IMG/VR virus record: IMGVR_UViG_3300035698_000784
Location: 1 to 36,600 of that record
Direction: 5' to 3' (one strand)
DNA: 36,600 bases
Source of the DNA: a virus
The notes under the pieces are model-generated. The model saw nothing but the letters and a program-made list of their open reading frames with translations. It was not told where the DNA came from and made no database searches. Numbering within the stretch: position 1 is the first letter of the stretch; every line of letters begins with the position of its first letter. Position numbers and translations under genes: made by a program. Positions 14,089-22,678 of the stretch are shown piece after piece.

Positions 14089-14775
14089 TTAAACCTCCGT
14101 TACTATACTAGGGGCCTCTTTTACTTGAGACAACCGAGATTTCCAGCCTTTGCCGAATTTCCCCCAGTCACTAAGACCCTTGTATAAAGATAAACGCCTT
14201 TTCAATATAGCTTCCCGTGTATCCCCAGCGTCGTAGGAATTGAGAGCATTCAAGGTGTTATTGCCTAACTTGCCATCTACTTTAATAGTGGAGCCTAGGT
14301 CATTTAACGCCCGTTGAATTACTTTAGTCATACCATGTATACCATGATTGACATTACCATCAAACACTAAATCCTGGATTAGCAAAGGGGCCTTGTGGAC
14401 ACCCGCATCATTCCAGTACTTCTGTTTGTATATTCTAATAGCTTCAGCTTCTTTAAGTTCCTTGAGGATACCTTTAGTAGCTTGTGGGTAGAACCCCTGT
14501 AGCGTGAACAGTGTGATACCATACTTAGTAGGTGTCCTACGGCCATTCTCAACGTGTTCAGTGTACTTAGAGCCGCCCTCCAGCCTTAAAGTTCGTGCTA
14601 TGACTATCTCTTGGAGCTTAGAGACTGCTATATTCCTGATGTTAGGGAGGTACTCCTCAAGCAAGCTAGGGGCATACATTTCCTCCTGTACCTGTTCAGT
14701 AACTACAGGTATCTCTGGGGGTATATCCATGAAAAACATTTTAAGCCTATTTAGTAGTTTTCTTAGGTATTCCAT
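14089..14775 (-). CDS. endolysin, GH108-type muramidase with C-terminal peptidoglycan-binding domain
   Basis: The catalytic domain carries LRLEGGSKY (EGG with the likely catalytic Glu), then TKYGIT, AIRIYKQKYWNDAG and DLVFDGNVNHG, typical of the glycosyl hydrolase 108 family. The C-terminal half, with VIQRALNDLG and DGKLGNNTLNAL, matches the small peptidoglycan-binding domain that accompanies it. There is no signal sequence, so it would need the holin to reach the wall. The start is uncertain: ATG 14775 has AGGAG 12 bases upstream, a GTG at 14802 would add nine residues, and all options overlap the upstream gene. Confidence 0.92.
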   Translation of the reverse strand: MEYLRKLLNRLKMFFMDIPPEIPVVTEQVQEEMYAPSLLEEYLPNIRNIAVSKLQEIVIARTLRLEGGSKYTEHVENGRRTPTKYGITLFTLQGFYPQATKGILKELKEAEAIRIYKQKYWNDAGVHKAPLLIQDLVFDGNVNHGIHGMTKVIQRALNDLGSTIKVDGKLGNNTLNALNSYDAGDTREAILKRRLSLYKGLSDWGKFGKGWKSRLSQVKEAPSIVTEV

Positions 14776-17700
14776 CTTTTTCTCTAGCTCCTGTAAATTC
14801 ACCTATTTGTCTTGCAATACCTCTAAGTAACTTGGTCTGTGGCGCGACATCGTATTGGTCTGTCCATATGTCCCCTAAGACATCCTGTTCAAGCTCAAGC
14901 TCATTGAGGGCTTCTTCTTGTATCAATTGGATCTCAAGACGTACTTCATCAATACGTTTACGTAACTCTGGGTCACCTAGTAATTCTTTTTCAGGTGTTG
15001 TCTCAGTTGAAGTGCGTCTATTAGGGGAATTAAGTCTACTCAATTCATCATAATAGTTCTTGATACGCTTTGTAGCAGGTTCAATGATTGTGTCACTTAT
15101 ACGTATAAGGTCACCATGTTTATCTGCATACTCATTAGCTTCCTTGTAGGACGAATCTGAGCCAGTCTTTTCGGCATTAGTTTGTTTCTGTTGAAGTGTC
15201 TGAGTAAATTCTTTTAGGGATGTAGCTATGTTATCAAAGTTGTTTCTAGCCCCACTCTTAGGTACATCTGATTTAAACCCAGGTAAGTCACCAACAAAGG
15301 GTGTCTTTGCTTTATCTATTTGAGGACGTTCCTCACCAGTTATCCGAGCTACTATCATATCTGACATAGCTAAAGCGGCTTCACCCACGTAAGGTAATAA
15401 ATCCTTGAACACGTACTCCGCAATAACAGGGTCTATACCTGTAGCCCTAGCAAATTCTATGGCAGCCTTAGAGGTAACTCCAGGTCTTCCTCTATCTTCC
15501 GCAGCTATCTCACTGTTTAGAAGATATTCAGACTGGATATTACTACCAAACTTACTAGTGTTAGAAGCCGCAGCAACACCAGTATCTATACCTGTAGGCA
15601 GTAGACTTGCGGGTCTTGTTTGACCTACCACGGAATTAGTGGCCATAGATAACAACTGAGGGCCTGTCATACCGCTTTCACGTAAGGCCTTCTGTAATGC
15701 AGGGTTAGCCTTAACAGCTTCTTGGGTGTGCTCATCGGCAAGCGTTAATAATTTTGTGGCGCTAGCTGTGAGGGCCTCATCAATAACTTGTCCACCTACT
15801 TTATTCAGGGGGGCAAACATCTGGAAGGGGCTAGGGACAGGCACATAATCTGACTGCTTAGCCGTAGCAGGGTCTCCATAATATACAATAGTCATACTAT
15901 AGCGTTGCCATGCAGGGAGCTTATCCACAAAGGGTATACCATTCTCATCCACATACTGCTTATTGTGCTGATATATACCTGCTTGAGCTAATGACCCTAA
16001 CGCTACTACTTTAGCAATCTGTTTAGGTCTATACCGTACAGCAGCAAAATCTTTACCCATACCATTCATCATGGACTTCATAAAAGCAGTAGAGGCTTGA
16101 TATTGCCTAAAGCCAGCACTATTACCTGCCTCAGTATATTTAACGGCCAGGGACTTAGCAGCACTTAGAGCACCTTGCTCAGCCTCATCGACAGTCTTAC
16201 CCATCTTGAGGAACTGTTCTTTAACATCCTCATAGTATCTTGCACGAGTTGATAAATCACTTATTTCAGCAAAGTCTTCAAGGGTCTTTACAATTGGCTT
16301 AGCAGATTTACCATTAACCCAACTTGCAGCCTTTTTAATATCCCCAACTTCATCATAGAGGTATTTACTTTTAGCTATCTTAGCACTTAAGTCTTCCCCA
16401 CGCTTCATCATGGTGCCTTTTTCAAGTAGGCCTGGGGATATATTTTGTATCTTAGCTCTATACTCAGGGTCACTGAATAGCTTCTTAGTCACCTTTAATT
16501 GCTTGTCAAGTCTGAATAAGTTTTTATTACCTACAAGTTTAGCATCAGCAGTATAAGCGTAGCCTAAGCCCTCTTTGACCCACGACTTAGCCGAGAAGAC
16601 AAAGTTGAGGGTTGTAGCTAATTCACGGCGTACTTGAGCAGCTTTCATAAAGCCATCACCTAGTTTGCCGCCTTTAGTTGCAGCGTTTAGGTATGGTCTT
16701 GTGATTGTCTTCATCATCTCAGGGTCCGTCACCGTAAGCTTAAGTCGTGTTCCATCTATAAAGACTGATACATTACCAATTTCTCCGCCTTCCCTTAGTT
16801 CACCTGCAAGAGGTGTGATGTCTTTGGACTCAATCATTTTAGGGGACTTGTCAGACTTAGCTCTTTTAATGGCAGCTAGTACATCTGATTTACTTTCCCT
16901 AAAGATGGCATTAAAGCCTGCTTCATCGGTGTGTTCTAATAAATAATCTAATACTGCTACACGATCTCTATTTACCTGAGCAACCCTAACAACACCTTCC
17001 ATGTCCTTTAGGGTGTTCTCTACTGGGTCACCAGTGAAATCTCTGTCACTCCCTGTACGAGCTTTAAGGGCTGTATTAGGTTGCGATGTACCACCACTAA
17101 AGTCTTTATCTAGGTCATAAGTTTCTAACTCACGTTTAGATGATAAGTAATACGGACGACCAGTCTTAAGGTTTTTAGCTTCTGCCTTAGATATTAAGTT
17201 GGCACTCACCCGCACATCAATAAGATGTTGAGATAACTTACTCATGTTCTCTAGGTACTTAGCTTTATCTGGGTCAGCCTTAGCAGCATCAAAGATAGCT
17301 TGAGCCTCTTCTTTAGACATAGCTACGCGCTCACCCCCACGGTTTACGTAGGCTTGGTAAGTTGGTTTGCCTGCTTGTAAGTCGTCAAGCTTACCTTGAG
17401 CCGTATTAAATTCACCAGCAGTCTCGGCAGCGTCAGCCTTAGTGGTTAACTTAGCTTGATTAGTGGCATTTAAGGCATAATCATCAAGGGCGTTGGCAGC
17501 TAATGATATTTCATTGGTATCTTCAATAGATATACCAGCTTCCCTAGCTTCTCTTTGGATGCGTACGTAAGGTTTAACCTGTGTATCAGCCACTAGGCGA
17601 CCTTTAGCTGGGTCCCATTTCTTAATATACGTAGCGGCACCATCTTCGGCACCAATAATACCTACACTCTCATTCTTTAGGTTTACCCCACGCTCATTCT

Positions 17701-18943
17701 TGATACGAGCAAGTGCTATATCCCCTATGGTGTTATCCCCAGAGAAATATACGTCTCCATTCTTCTTCGAGTACGCCCTTGAGATAGCCTGTAGAGGGGC
17801 TAATTCATTAGTGTAATTATTACGTACCCTAGTAAGCTTAGAGCCTAGTATTTTGGTAACTTCATCCCCAGTTAGGGCAGTTCCAGTATCACTTGTGGCT
17901 CTTTTACTAGCACCTAGTACATCCTTAGTGTCCTCTGCTACTAGAGCACCAGTTTGGGCACCTACAAGGGCTGTATCAGATTCATTTAGGGTAGGGTCAT
18001 ACTTCTTAAATATCCTCTCAATAGCATCATCAACTTGTGACTCTGATAGAGTTTTAGATAAGTTAGTACGTATAGCCGCCTCTACTTGATGCGCTGGTAC
18101 ACCTTTCTCTAGTGCTTCTACAGCCACTCCATCTACGAGGTCTTTTGATTTAGCTTCAACAACCTTAGACAAGTCTGTAAAGTGCGCATCAGTTCCGGGA
18201 ATGTTATTTTGGAGTTTCTTTATATCTTCAGCAACCCCCATAAGAGGCTCTTGAACTTCATCTACCTTCGTAGCTATATCACGGATAGCTTTAGATTTAC
18301 CTATAACACGAGCCGTCTTAGCAGCCCCCATAGGAGCTATCATAGCCCCAGCTACATCTAGCTGACCAGCAGGGGTCCCTGTCTGTCTCTCTAGGAAGTT
18401 GTTACCCGCCATAATAGGTCCCATAACCATAGACCCACCAGCTTGAGCTACACCAATAGCTCTACTAGCACCCCCTTTAAGGGTACTCATAACAGTTTCT
18501 CGGAAGGTCATGTTAGGCTTTTCAGGTTCTTGGTCCATACCAAGCATACCTTCAACACCTTCTTTAGCCTCTGATTTGGCGTACTCCCAAGCTTCTCCAG
18601 GAAATCTTAGTATTGAATCTACTAAAGGTTCATCTCCATCTGTACGTCTTTGAGCATCACTATTGGCTTTGCGTTGAACACGTTCTTCCTCCGTAAGTTG
18701 TCTAGGTATACGAGAGTCTTGAGGTACTTTAGGGCTTGTGTCTTTACTAGCTTCTGGTGCAGGAGTCGGGGCAGTTACAACTTCTTGTGGCACATCAGGA
18801 TTTTGGGTATGGGGACCCTCAAAGATGTCTTTTACTTGACTATCAGGTTGACTATTTAGGTGATTATATATTTCATCAATCTGTTCAGGGGTTGTGCCTT
18901 CATCCACCTCTACAGTGACACCATTATCAAATTCAATTTCCAT
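14747..18943 (-). CDS. large internal virion / DNA-ejection protein (1,398 aa)
   Basis: The largest gene in the window; its start overlaps the previous stop (TAATG). The first 150 residues are Pro/Glu/Gln-rich and low complexity. Next come a Gly/Ala-rich segment with glycine-zipper features (about 155-215) and long helical regions. A C-terminal third shows ATTLNFVFSAKSWVKEG and SDLSTRARYYEDVKEQF, with AEQGALSAAKSLAVKYTEAG downstream. This last part resembles the LPD38-type segment common in very large podovirus internal virion proteins. Such proteins are ejected with the DNA and build the periplasmic conduit. I see no lysozyme-type catalytic motif. The function is inferred from size, position and helical content. 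Confidence 0.75.
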   Translation of the reverse strand: MEIEFDNGVTVEVDEGTTPEQIDEIYNHLNSQPDSQVKDIFEGPHTQNPDVPQEVVTAPTPAPEASKDTSPKVPQDSRIPRQLTEEERVQRKANSDAQRRTDGDEPLVDSILRFPGEAWEYAKSEAKEGVEGMLGMDQEPEKPNMTFRETVMSTLKGGASRAIGVAQAGGSMVMGPIMAGNNFLERQTGTPAGQLDVAGAMIAPMGAAKTARVIGKSKAIRDIATKVDEVQEPLMGVAEDIKKLQNNIPGTDAHFTDLSKVVEAKSKDLVDGVAVEALEKGVPAHQVEAAIRTNLSKTLSESQVDDAIERIFKKYDPTLNESDTALVGAQTGALVAEDTKDVLGASKRATSDTGTALTGDEVTKILGSKLTRVRNNYTNELAPLQAISRAYSKKNGDVYFSGDNTIGDIALARIKNERGVNLKNESVGIIGAEDGAATYIKKWDPAKGRLVADTQVKPYVRIQREAREAGISIEDTNEISLAANALDDYALNATNQAKLTTKADAAETAGEFNTAQGKLDDLQAGKPTYQAYVNRGGERVAMSKEEAQAIFDAAKADPDKAKYLENMSKLSQHLIDVRVSANLISKAEAKNLKTGRPYYLSSKRELETYDLDKDFSGGTSQPNTALKARTGSDRDFTGDPVENTLKDMEGVVRVAQVNRDRVAVLDYLLEHTDEAGFNAIFRESKSDVLAAIKRAKSDKSPKMIESKDITPLAGELREGGEIGNVSVFIDGTRLKLTVTDPEMMKTITRPYLNAATKGGKLGDGFMKAAQVRRELATTLNFVFSAKSWVKEGLGYAYTADAKLVGNKNLFRLDKQLKVTKKLFSDPEYRAKIQNISPGLLEKGTMMKRGEDLSAKIAKSKYLYDEVGDIKKAASWVNGKSAKPIVKTLEDFAEISDLSTRARYYEDVKEQFLKMGKTVDEAEQGALSAAKSLAVKYTEAGNSAGFRQYQASTAFMKSMMNGMGKDFAAVRYRPKQIAKVVALGSLAQAGIYQHNKQYVDENGIPFVDKLPAWQRYSMTIVYYGDPATAKQSDYVPVPSPFQMFAPLNKVGGQVIDEALTASATKLLTLADEHTQEAVKANPALQKALRESGMTGPQLLSMATNSVVGQTRPASLLPTGIDTGVAAASNTSKFGSNIQSEYLLNSEIAAEDRGRPGVTSKAAIEFARATGIDPVIAEYVFKDLLPYVGEAALAMSDMIVARITGEERPQIDKAKTPFVGDLPGFKSDVPKSGARNNFDNIATSLKEFTQTLQQKQTNAEKTGSDSSYKEANEYADKHGDLIRISDTIIEPATKRIKNYYDELSRLNSPNRRTSTETTPEKELLGDPELRKRIDEVRLEIQLIQEEALNELELEQDVLGDIWTDQYDVAPQTKLLRGIARQIGEFTGAREKDGIPKKTTK

Positions 18944-19908
18944 TATCTAACTCTGTATTTAATGCCTGATGGGGTTACTTGTTGGGGCGTTTCATCGGTG
19001 TCCTCTGGTGCAGGAACAGTATCCTCGAATAGGGGACTTACATCCCTGAAGTTACGCAGAGCCTCTATGACTGTAGTCTCACCATATTTCTCTATAAGAG
19101 GCGACGCAACCCCTACCATAAGAGCCTCTTCAGCCTGTAACACGTTTTCACCAGATTCTTTGGCTTTAGAATACGCATAGGAAGCCCTAGAGAGTTGTTC
19201 TGCATCCTCTTTAAGTTCAGCATATAACCGATTAGTTCTGCCATATTCATCCACTGAAGCATTAGTAAATAAGTATACAGCACTTTCTGCATCTTGGTAA
19301 TACAACTTCACATCTCGTATGGTATCTTTAGTGCTGTTAGTTGGTGCAGACATATTTAAATGTGCGTCTATACCTAATAAGGTTGTAGGTAATACGGAGG
19401 AGGCTTCTTTACTTAATATCTTGAACTCATCTTGGTATTGTACTAGTGGTGTCTTACCAGAAGCATCTGTAGGTAAGCTGGTGGCTATACCTTTATCACG
19501 ATCAAATGTTTGGTCTATAGAGGATAGTCTGTCAATGTTATTCTTTGCAAAGTCCGCAACAGTTTTATTGTTACCTAGAATTGCAGTATCACGGAGTGTG
19601 TACCATTCTGCTTTGGTCTTAGGCTTTCTGCCTGGGACATCAACTTTACCTGCGGCGCCTGTATTAGATGCATCACCTGTTTGTAAACCTAAAAGCTCCA
19701 TATTAGCGTCTCGTTGGTGCTTAAACTCTAACTTTTTATTCTTAGCGTCAATCTCAGACTTACGTTCATATATCTTACTAGTAGTGTCAATCTTACGAAT
19801 ATCGTCAGCCTTCTTAACATCCGCTAGTTGACGTAGTTGGCGGCGCTCACTTAGAATCTCTGTACCTGTATCAGCGGCACCCTGTAGGAAGTCTTCAAAA
19901 AAGCTCAT
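18943..19908 (-). CDS. internal virion protein candidate (321 aa)
   Basis: Coupled to both neighbours by TAATG. The N-terminal 80 residues are a charged helix or coiled coil (ERRQLRQLADVKKADDIRK and onward), and the rest is mostly helical with scattered Gly/Thr loops. No domain is recognised. Its location between the 1,398-aa and 161-aa genes, in the unit transcribed from 21990-22018, suggests an ejection-complex subunit. Confidence 0.7.
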   Translation of the reverse strand: MSFFEDFLQGAADTGTEILSERRQLRQLADVKKADDIRKIDTTSKIYERKSEIDAKNKKLEFKHQRDANMELLGLQTGDASNTGAAGKVDVPGRKPKTKAEWYTLRDTAILGNNKTVADFAKNNIDRLSSIDQTFDRDKGIATSLPTDASGKTPLVQYQDEFKILSKEASSVLPTTLLGIDAHLNMSAPTNSTKDTIRDVKLYYQDAESAVYLFTNASVDEYGRTNRLYAELKEDAEQLSRASYAYSKAKESGENVLQAEEALMVGVASPLIEKYGETTVIEALRNFRDVSPLFEDTVPAPEDTDETPQQVTPSGIKYRVR

Positions 19909-20393
19909 TAGAATTGTGCTCCAAATAGTCCAGTAAACTCCTCAGGGGATTTACCTTCAGGTTCCTCAGCAGTCTGACCAGACTCTTGATCTAGTTTAGC
20001 CATAAACTCTTCATCATCAATGAACTGATCTAGGAACTCTTCTTCGTCCTTATCAGGGTTCATAATGACCATATTCTTAACGCCAGCCTGCTGACCAATA
20101 GCAATAATCATTGACATGACTACACGACCCATTAATAAGGAGGCATCAGGTGTCCATTTACCCTTAGTAAAACCTGTGTAGAGTATTGTTCTAGCTAGAT
20201 ATTCTACAGGTGTACCCTTCTTGAGTACAAGGATTAACCTTTCAGCCTGACGCTTACTTGAAAGCTTGTCAAACAGATACTCTAGGGCATCATTAGTGTC
20301 TGCAAACTGGGGCGGCATTTCAATAGGGCTACCTTTAGACTCCTTAGTAAGGGACTCTCCAGGAATAGGGCCATCAAATAGTGCATTTACCAT
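19908..20393 (-). CDS. 161-aa hypothetical virion-region protein
   Basis: The start is coupled by TAATG. The centre (about 33-110) is helical with a hydrophobic stretch RVVMSMIIAIGQQAGVKNMV, probably a buried helix rather than a true membrane span. The C-terminal 45 residues are very acidic (DKDEEEFLDQFIDDEEF), followed by a Gly/Glu/Pro-rich tail. The acidic tail could mediate binding to basic partners. It lies in the ejection-protein operon; otherwise unrecognised. Confidence 0.7.
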   Translation of the reverse strand: MVNALFDGPIPGESLTKESKGSPIEMPPQFADTNDALEYLFDKLSSKRQAERLILVLKKGTPVEYLARTILYTGFTKGKWTPDASLLMGRVVMSMIIAIGQQAGVKNMVIMNPDKDEEEFLDQFIDDEEFMAKLDQESGQTAEEPEGKSPEEFTGLFGAQF

Positions 20394-20713
20394 TATAGTT
20401 TCACCTCTGTTTCTTGTACCATATTAGAAAACCTACGCATCCTAGTTAGCCATTCAGTCTCATCCCTAGAGAAATCTTCAGACTTCTCATACCCAATTTG
20501 GCTAGTGGGGTTAAATATAGGGGAGAAATTACGGGAACTTTGTTCTCTCTGTTTACCTGCTTCTAGCTCACGCTCTTTATTGGCACTGGCACTCCTTGAG
20601 TACCCTTTAATGCCTTGTCCTACAGCTTTACCTATAGAGCTATCAAAGAAGCTATCTGCATCTGTAGCAGTACCTCTAAGTGTATCGAATATACCTGAAA
20701 AGAAATCAGCCAT
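20393..20713 (-). CDS. 106-aa hypothetical virion-region protein
   Basis: GGAGGA lies in the end of the upstream gene, 6 bases before the ATG. The N-terminus (MADFFSGIFDTLRGTATDAD) is an amphipathic helix, followed by a Gly/Ser/Ala segment and a charged middle (NKERELEAGKQREQSSRNF). It resembles small podovirus internal proteins in composition only. Its stop overlaps the next ATG. Confidence 0.68.
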   Translation of the reverse strand: MADFFSGIFDTLRGTATDADSFFDSSIGKAVGQGIKGYSRSASANKERELEAGKQREQSSRNFSPIFNPTSQIGYEKSEDFSRDETEWLTRMRRFSNMVQETEVKL

Positions 20714-20714
20714 C

Positions 20715-21965
20715 TTAGTTTCCTCCTAGAAGTAGACTTGTAACAAACGAACCTGCACTTGAAGCAAAATTATTAGTACTGCTATCGGCTGCAATCTGGC
20801 CATTATTAGCGGCTACTGCAAGGTTGAATTGTCGATTACGCTCATTCTCAGATGCTTGGAATACCCAAGAAGCCTCATCCCGCCACTGTTGCCATAGTTG
20901 ATCTTGGGCAGTAGCTGATAGGTTGTATCTATTCTGAGCGTTTGTTTGGTTGGCAGAGTTAATAGCCGCAGTGTTCTCTGTGTTGATATTCCTACGCCAT
21001 AGGACGTTAGATTGTTCAATAGCAAAGGCTGCTTGGGCGTTAAACTGTTCCCTAGCGAATGTTTGTTGGGCATTAAACTGATCTACAGCAGCCTGTTGTT
21101 GTGCATTGAACTGCCCCACGTTGATACTATTAGCAGCATTCGTAAGGTCAATCTGGTTCTCTTGACCAGTGTTGAAGATACTCATAGCCTGTAGTCTATC
21201 TGCATTCTGGGTTTGAATGTTAGAGACTAAGGTAGCCATAAATTGTTGTGTTTGTGCCTCAGAAGAAGCATTAAATTGCCTAGAGGCATTCGTAGCTGCT
21301 CGATCGGTAAGTAAACCCTGCTGACGATTCCTAAGGTTCTCAAAGGACATCTGTTGACGGTTTGAGAGATTCGTTAGGTCCATCTGGAAGTACGTAGAGG
21401 CATCTTGTGCTGCAATAGGAAATGCAGACTGTTGGACAGCCTCTGTGATAGCCATAGCACCAATTGATGATGCTCCCATCCCTCTGGCAGCTAGTACGTC
21501 CTCAGCAGCCCTTACAGCGCCTTGTGCCCATTCAGGTACTTGACCATTCTGTGTTTGATCATATAGGCTTGATAATTGTCCCTGAACTGTACTTAAAGGG
21601 TTTACGGTACCTTGTTCTGCTACGCCCTGAGCAGCGTTATTGCCCACTAAAGAGGGGTCATACTGTCCTGTAGTAGGGTTAATATACTGTAGGGGCACGT
21701 TTTGGTCCACTGCAGTAGCTGTGCCAGTGTTAGCAGTGACTCCAGGGGTGTTTACGGCTGTTGTAGCTACTTGTTGCCCATTAGGGGCTAAACTAGTATT
21801 AGCCAACGAAGGGTCCATTAGTTGACCCGTAGCCTCTAAGGTAGCCTGATCCGTAGCTAACAACGTGGGGTCAAACTCTGACCCTGCAGGTAGCGTTGGT
21901 TGGGCCACTTGCGTAGCTAGATACTGATTTAATGGTAACCCTTGTGGGTCTGTAGTAGTTGGCAT
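20715..21965 (-). CDS. internal virion protein with 11-residue helical repeats (416 aa)
   Basis: First gene of the promoter at 21990-22018. I chose ATG 21965; a TTG at 21974 would add three residues but sits only about 9 bases from the predicted transcript start. The first 130 residues are Pro/Gln/Thr/Asn-rich and probably extended. The next part (about 140-215) has QGAVRAAEDVLAARGMGASS. From about residue 275, units of 11 residues (QFNAQQQAAVD, QFNAQQTFARE, QFNAQAAFAIE, then looser copies) run for at least six turns, a hendecad coiled-coil pattern. Related marine podovirus proteins are ejection or internal-core proteins; the role here is inferred. Confidence 0.75.
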   Translation of the reverse strand: MPTTTDPQGLPLNQYLATQVAQPTLPAGSEFDPTLLATDQATLEATGQLMDPSLANTSLAPNGQQVATTAVNTPGVTANTGTATAVDQNVPLQYINPTTGQYDPSLVGNNAAQGVAEQGTVNPLSTVQGQLSSLYDQTQNGQVPEWAQGAVRAAEDVLAARGMGASSIGAMAITEAVQQSAFPIAAQDASTYFQMDLTNLSNRQQMSFENLRNRQQGLLTDRAATNASRQFNASSEAQTQQFMATLVSNIQTQNADRLQAMSIFNTGQENQIDLTNAANSINVGQFNAQQQAAVDQFNAQQTFAREQFNAQAAFAIEQSNVLWRRNINTENTAAINSANQTNAQNRYNLSATAQDQLWQQWRDEASWVFQASENERNRQFNLAVAANNGQIAADSSTNNFASSAGSFVTSLLLGGN

Positions 21966-21989
21966 ATTATTCAACCTATATTAACTAAC

Positions 21990-22018
21990 ATTATACCATA
22001 AATATTAACATTTGTCAA
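21990..22018 (-). promoter_or_regulatory. perfect-consensus sigma70 promoter for ejection/lysis operon
   Basis: On the minus strand: TTGACA (22018-22013), a 17-base spacer ending TGG, and TATAAT (21995-21990). It sits in the 61-base gap between the HNH-like gene and the 416-aa gene. It would start transcription near 21983 and drive the internal-virion genes and the lysis cassette. Confidence 0.92.
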
Positions 22019-22026
22019 GTGTTTAT

Positions 22027-22284
22027 TTATGATTTAGGGTTCTTTTTCCCTGCTGATTTAGTCCTAGCATAACTTCTGTTCTTAGTTTTGGATTGCATCT
22101 TAAGGTTTGACTTCTTATTATCTTTAGGATTCCCATTCTTGTGGGCCACATCCTTACCATCACCTTTACGTGCTAAACCTTCGTTAACCATTGTGGTACG
22201 TGCAGCATTTCTAGAGGCTCTACGCTTCTTTTGTTTCTCAGTACCTTGATATCGATTGTACTCTTTTTTGTAGTCTCTTGGCAT
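22027..22284 (-). CDS. 85-aa highly basic HNH-like protein
   Basis: About a third of the residues are Lys or Arg. The beginning DYKKEYNRYQGTEKQKKRRA and the later GDGKDVAHKNGNPKDN followed by NLKMQSKTKNRSYA match a phage family with a compact HNH (treble-clef) core. In that family DVxH, then two Asn, form the catalytic/metal motif (His, Asn, Asn). The family often lies among late genes. It may nick DNA at packaging or simply bind DNA. The usual DVDH is DVAH here, so activity is uncertain. Confidence 0.75.
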   Translation of the reverse strand: MPRDYKKEYNRYQGTEKQKKRRASRNAARTTMVNEGLARKGDGKDVAHKNGNPKDNKKSNLKMQSKTKNRSYARTKSAGKKNPKS

Positions 22285-22292
22285 ACATTCTC

Positions 22293-22430
22293 CTAATACG
22301 TTGGGTAGCTTGTAGCACCCCTACCTTTTTTAATCTTCTTACCCTTTTTACTATTGGGTGGGGTAGCTCTTACATTCTTTTTGTTGACTGTAGGCTTACT
22401 TTTAGCTGGTTTGCGTGTCATTGTTTTCAT
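22293..22430 (-). CDS. 45-aa very basic protein
   Basis: The ATG at 22430 is followed by MTRKPAKSKPTVNKKNVRA and a Lys/Gly-rich stretch ending ATSYPTY. Sixteen of 45 residues are Lys or Arg and there is no acidic residue. It lies between a holin-like gene and the basic HNH-like gene, whose ribosome-binding site (AGGAGA) overlaps its stop. A DNA-binding or condensing role in the virion is conceivable; nothing more specific can be shown. Confidence 0.62.
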   Translation of the reverse strand: MKTMTRKPAKSKPTVNKKNVRATPPNSKKGKKIKKGRGATSYPTY

Positions 22431-22431
22431 G

Positions 22432-22677
22432 TTAACCCCTGAATAAGTCTATTAGTGTAACTGCAGCAGCACCAAGACCACCTGCAAATAGCATAGCGAA
22501 CCCGAAAGCCCCCTTACCCTTGTTCATAACAGCTACAAGAGCTTTAACATCTAACGTAAGTCCCGCTATTGCTTCTCTAGTCTCTGTTGCGTGAGCTTTT
22601 TGTTGTTCACGTATAGCTGAAAGCTCTGTCTTTAGGACTGCCAATTGTACATCGTGTCCTTTTATTGATTCTTGCAT
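22432..22677 (-). CDS. 81-aa coiled-coil plus C-terminal membrane segment, holin-like
   Basis: Residues 1-50 form a charged heptad-like helix (LAVLKTELSAIREQQKAHA and onward). A single membrane segment follows at about 57-77 (GAFGFAMLFAGGLGAAAVTL), ending DLFRG. This architecture is that of XhlA-type or other haemolysin/holin-associated proteins. The gene lies outside the endolysin cluster, directly behind a multi-span membrane protein, so it may be an accessory holin, an anti-holin or a virion membrane-interaction protein. Confidence 0.7.
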   Translation of the reverse strand: MQESIKGHDVQLAVLKTELSAIREQQKAHATETREAIAGLTLDVKALVAVMNKGKGAFGFAMLFAGGLGAAAVTLIDLFRG

Positions 22678-22678
22678 A

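Noticed and set aside
18860-19831. Plus-strand frames of 106 and 170 codons inside the late region
   Set aside because: These lie opposite coupled minus-strand genes with protein-like composition and no plus-strand promoter or ribosome-binding sites.
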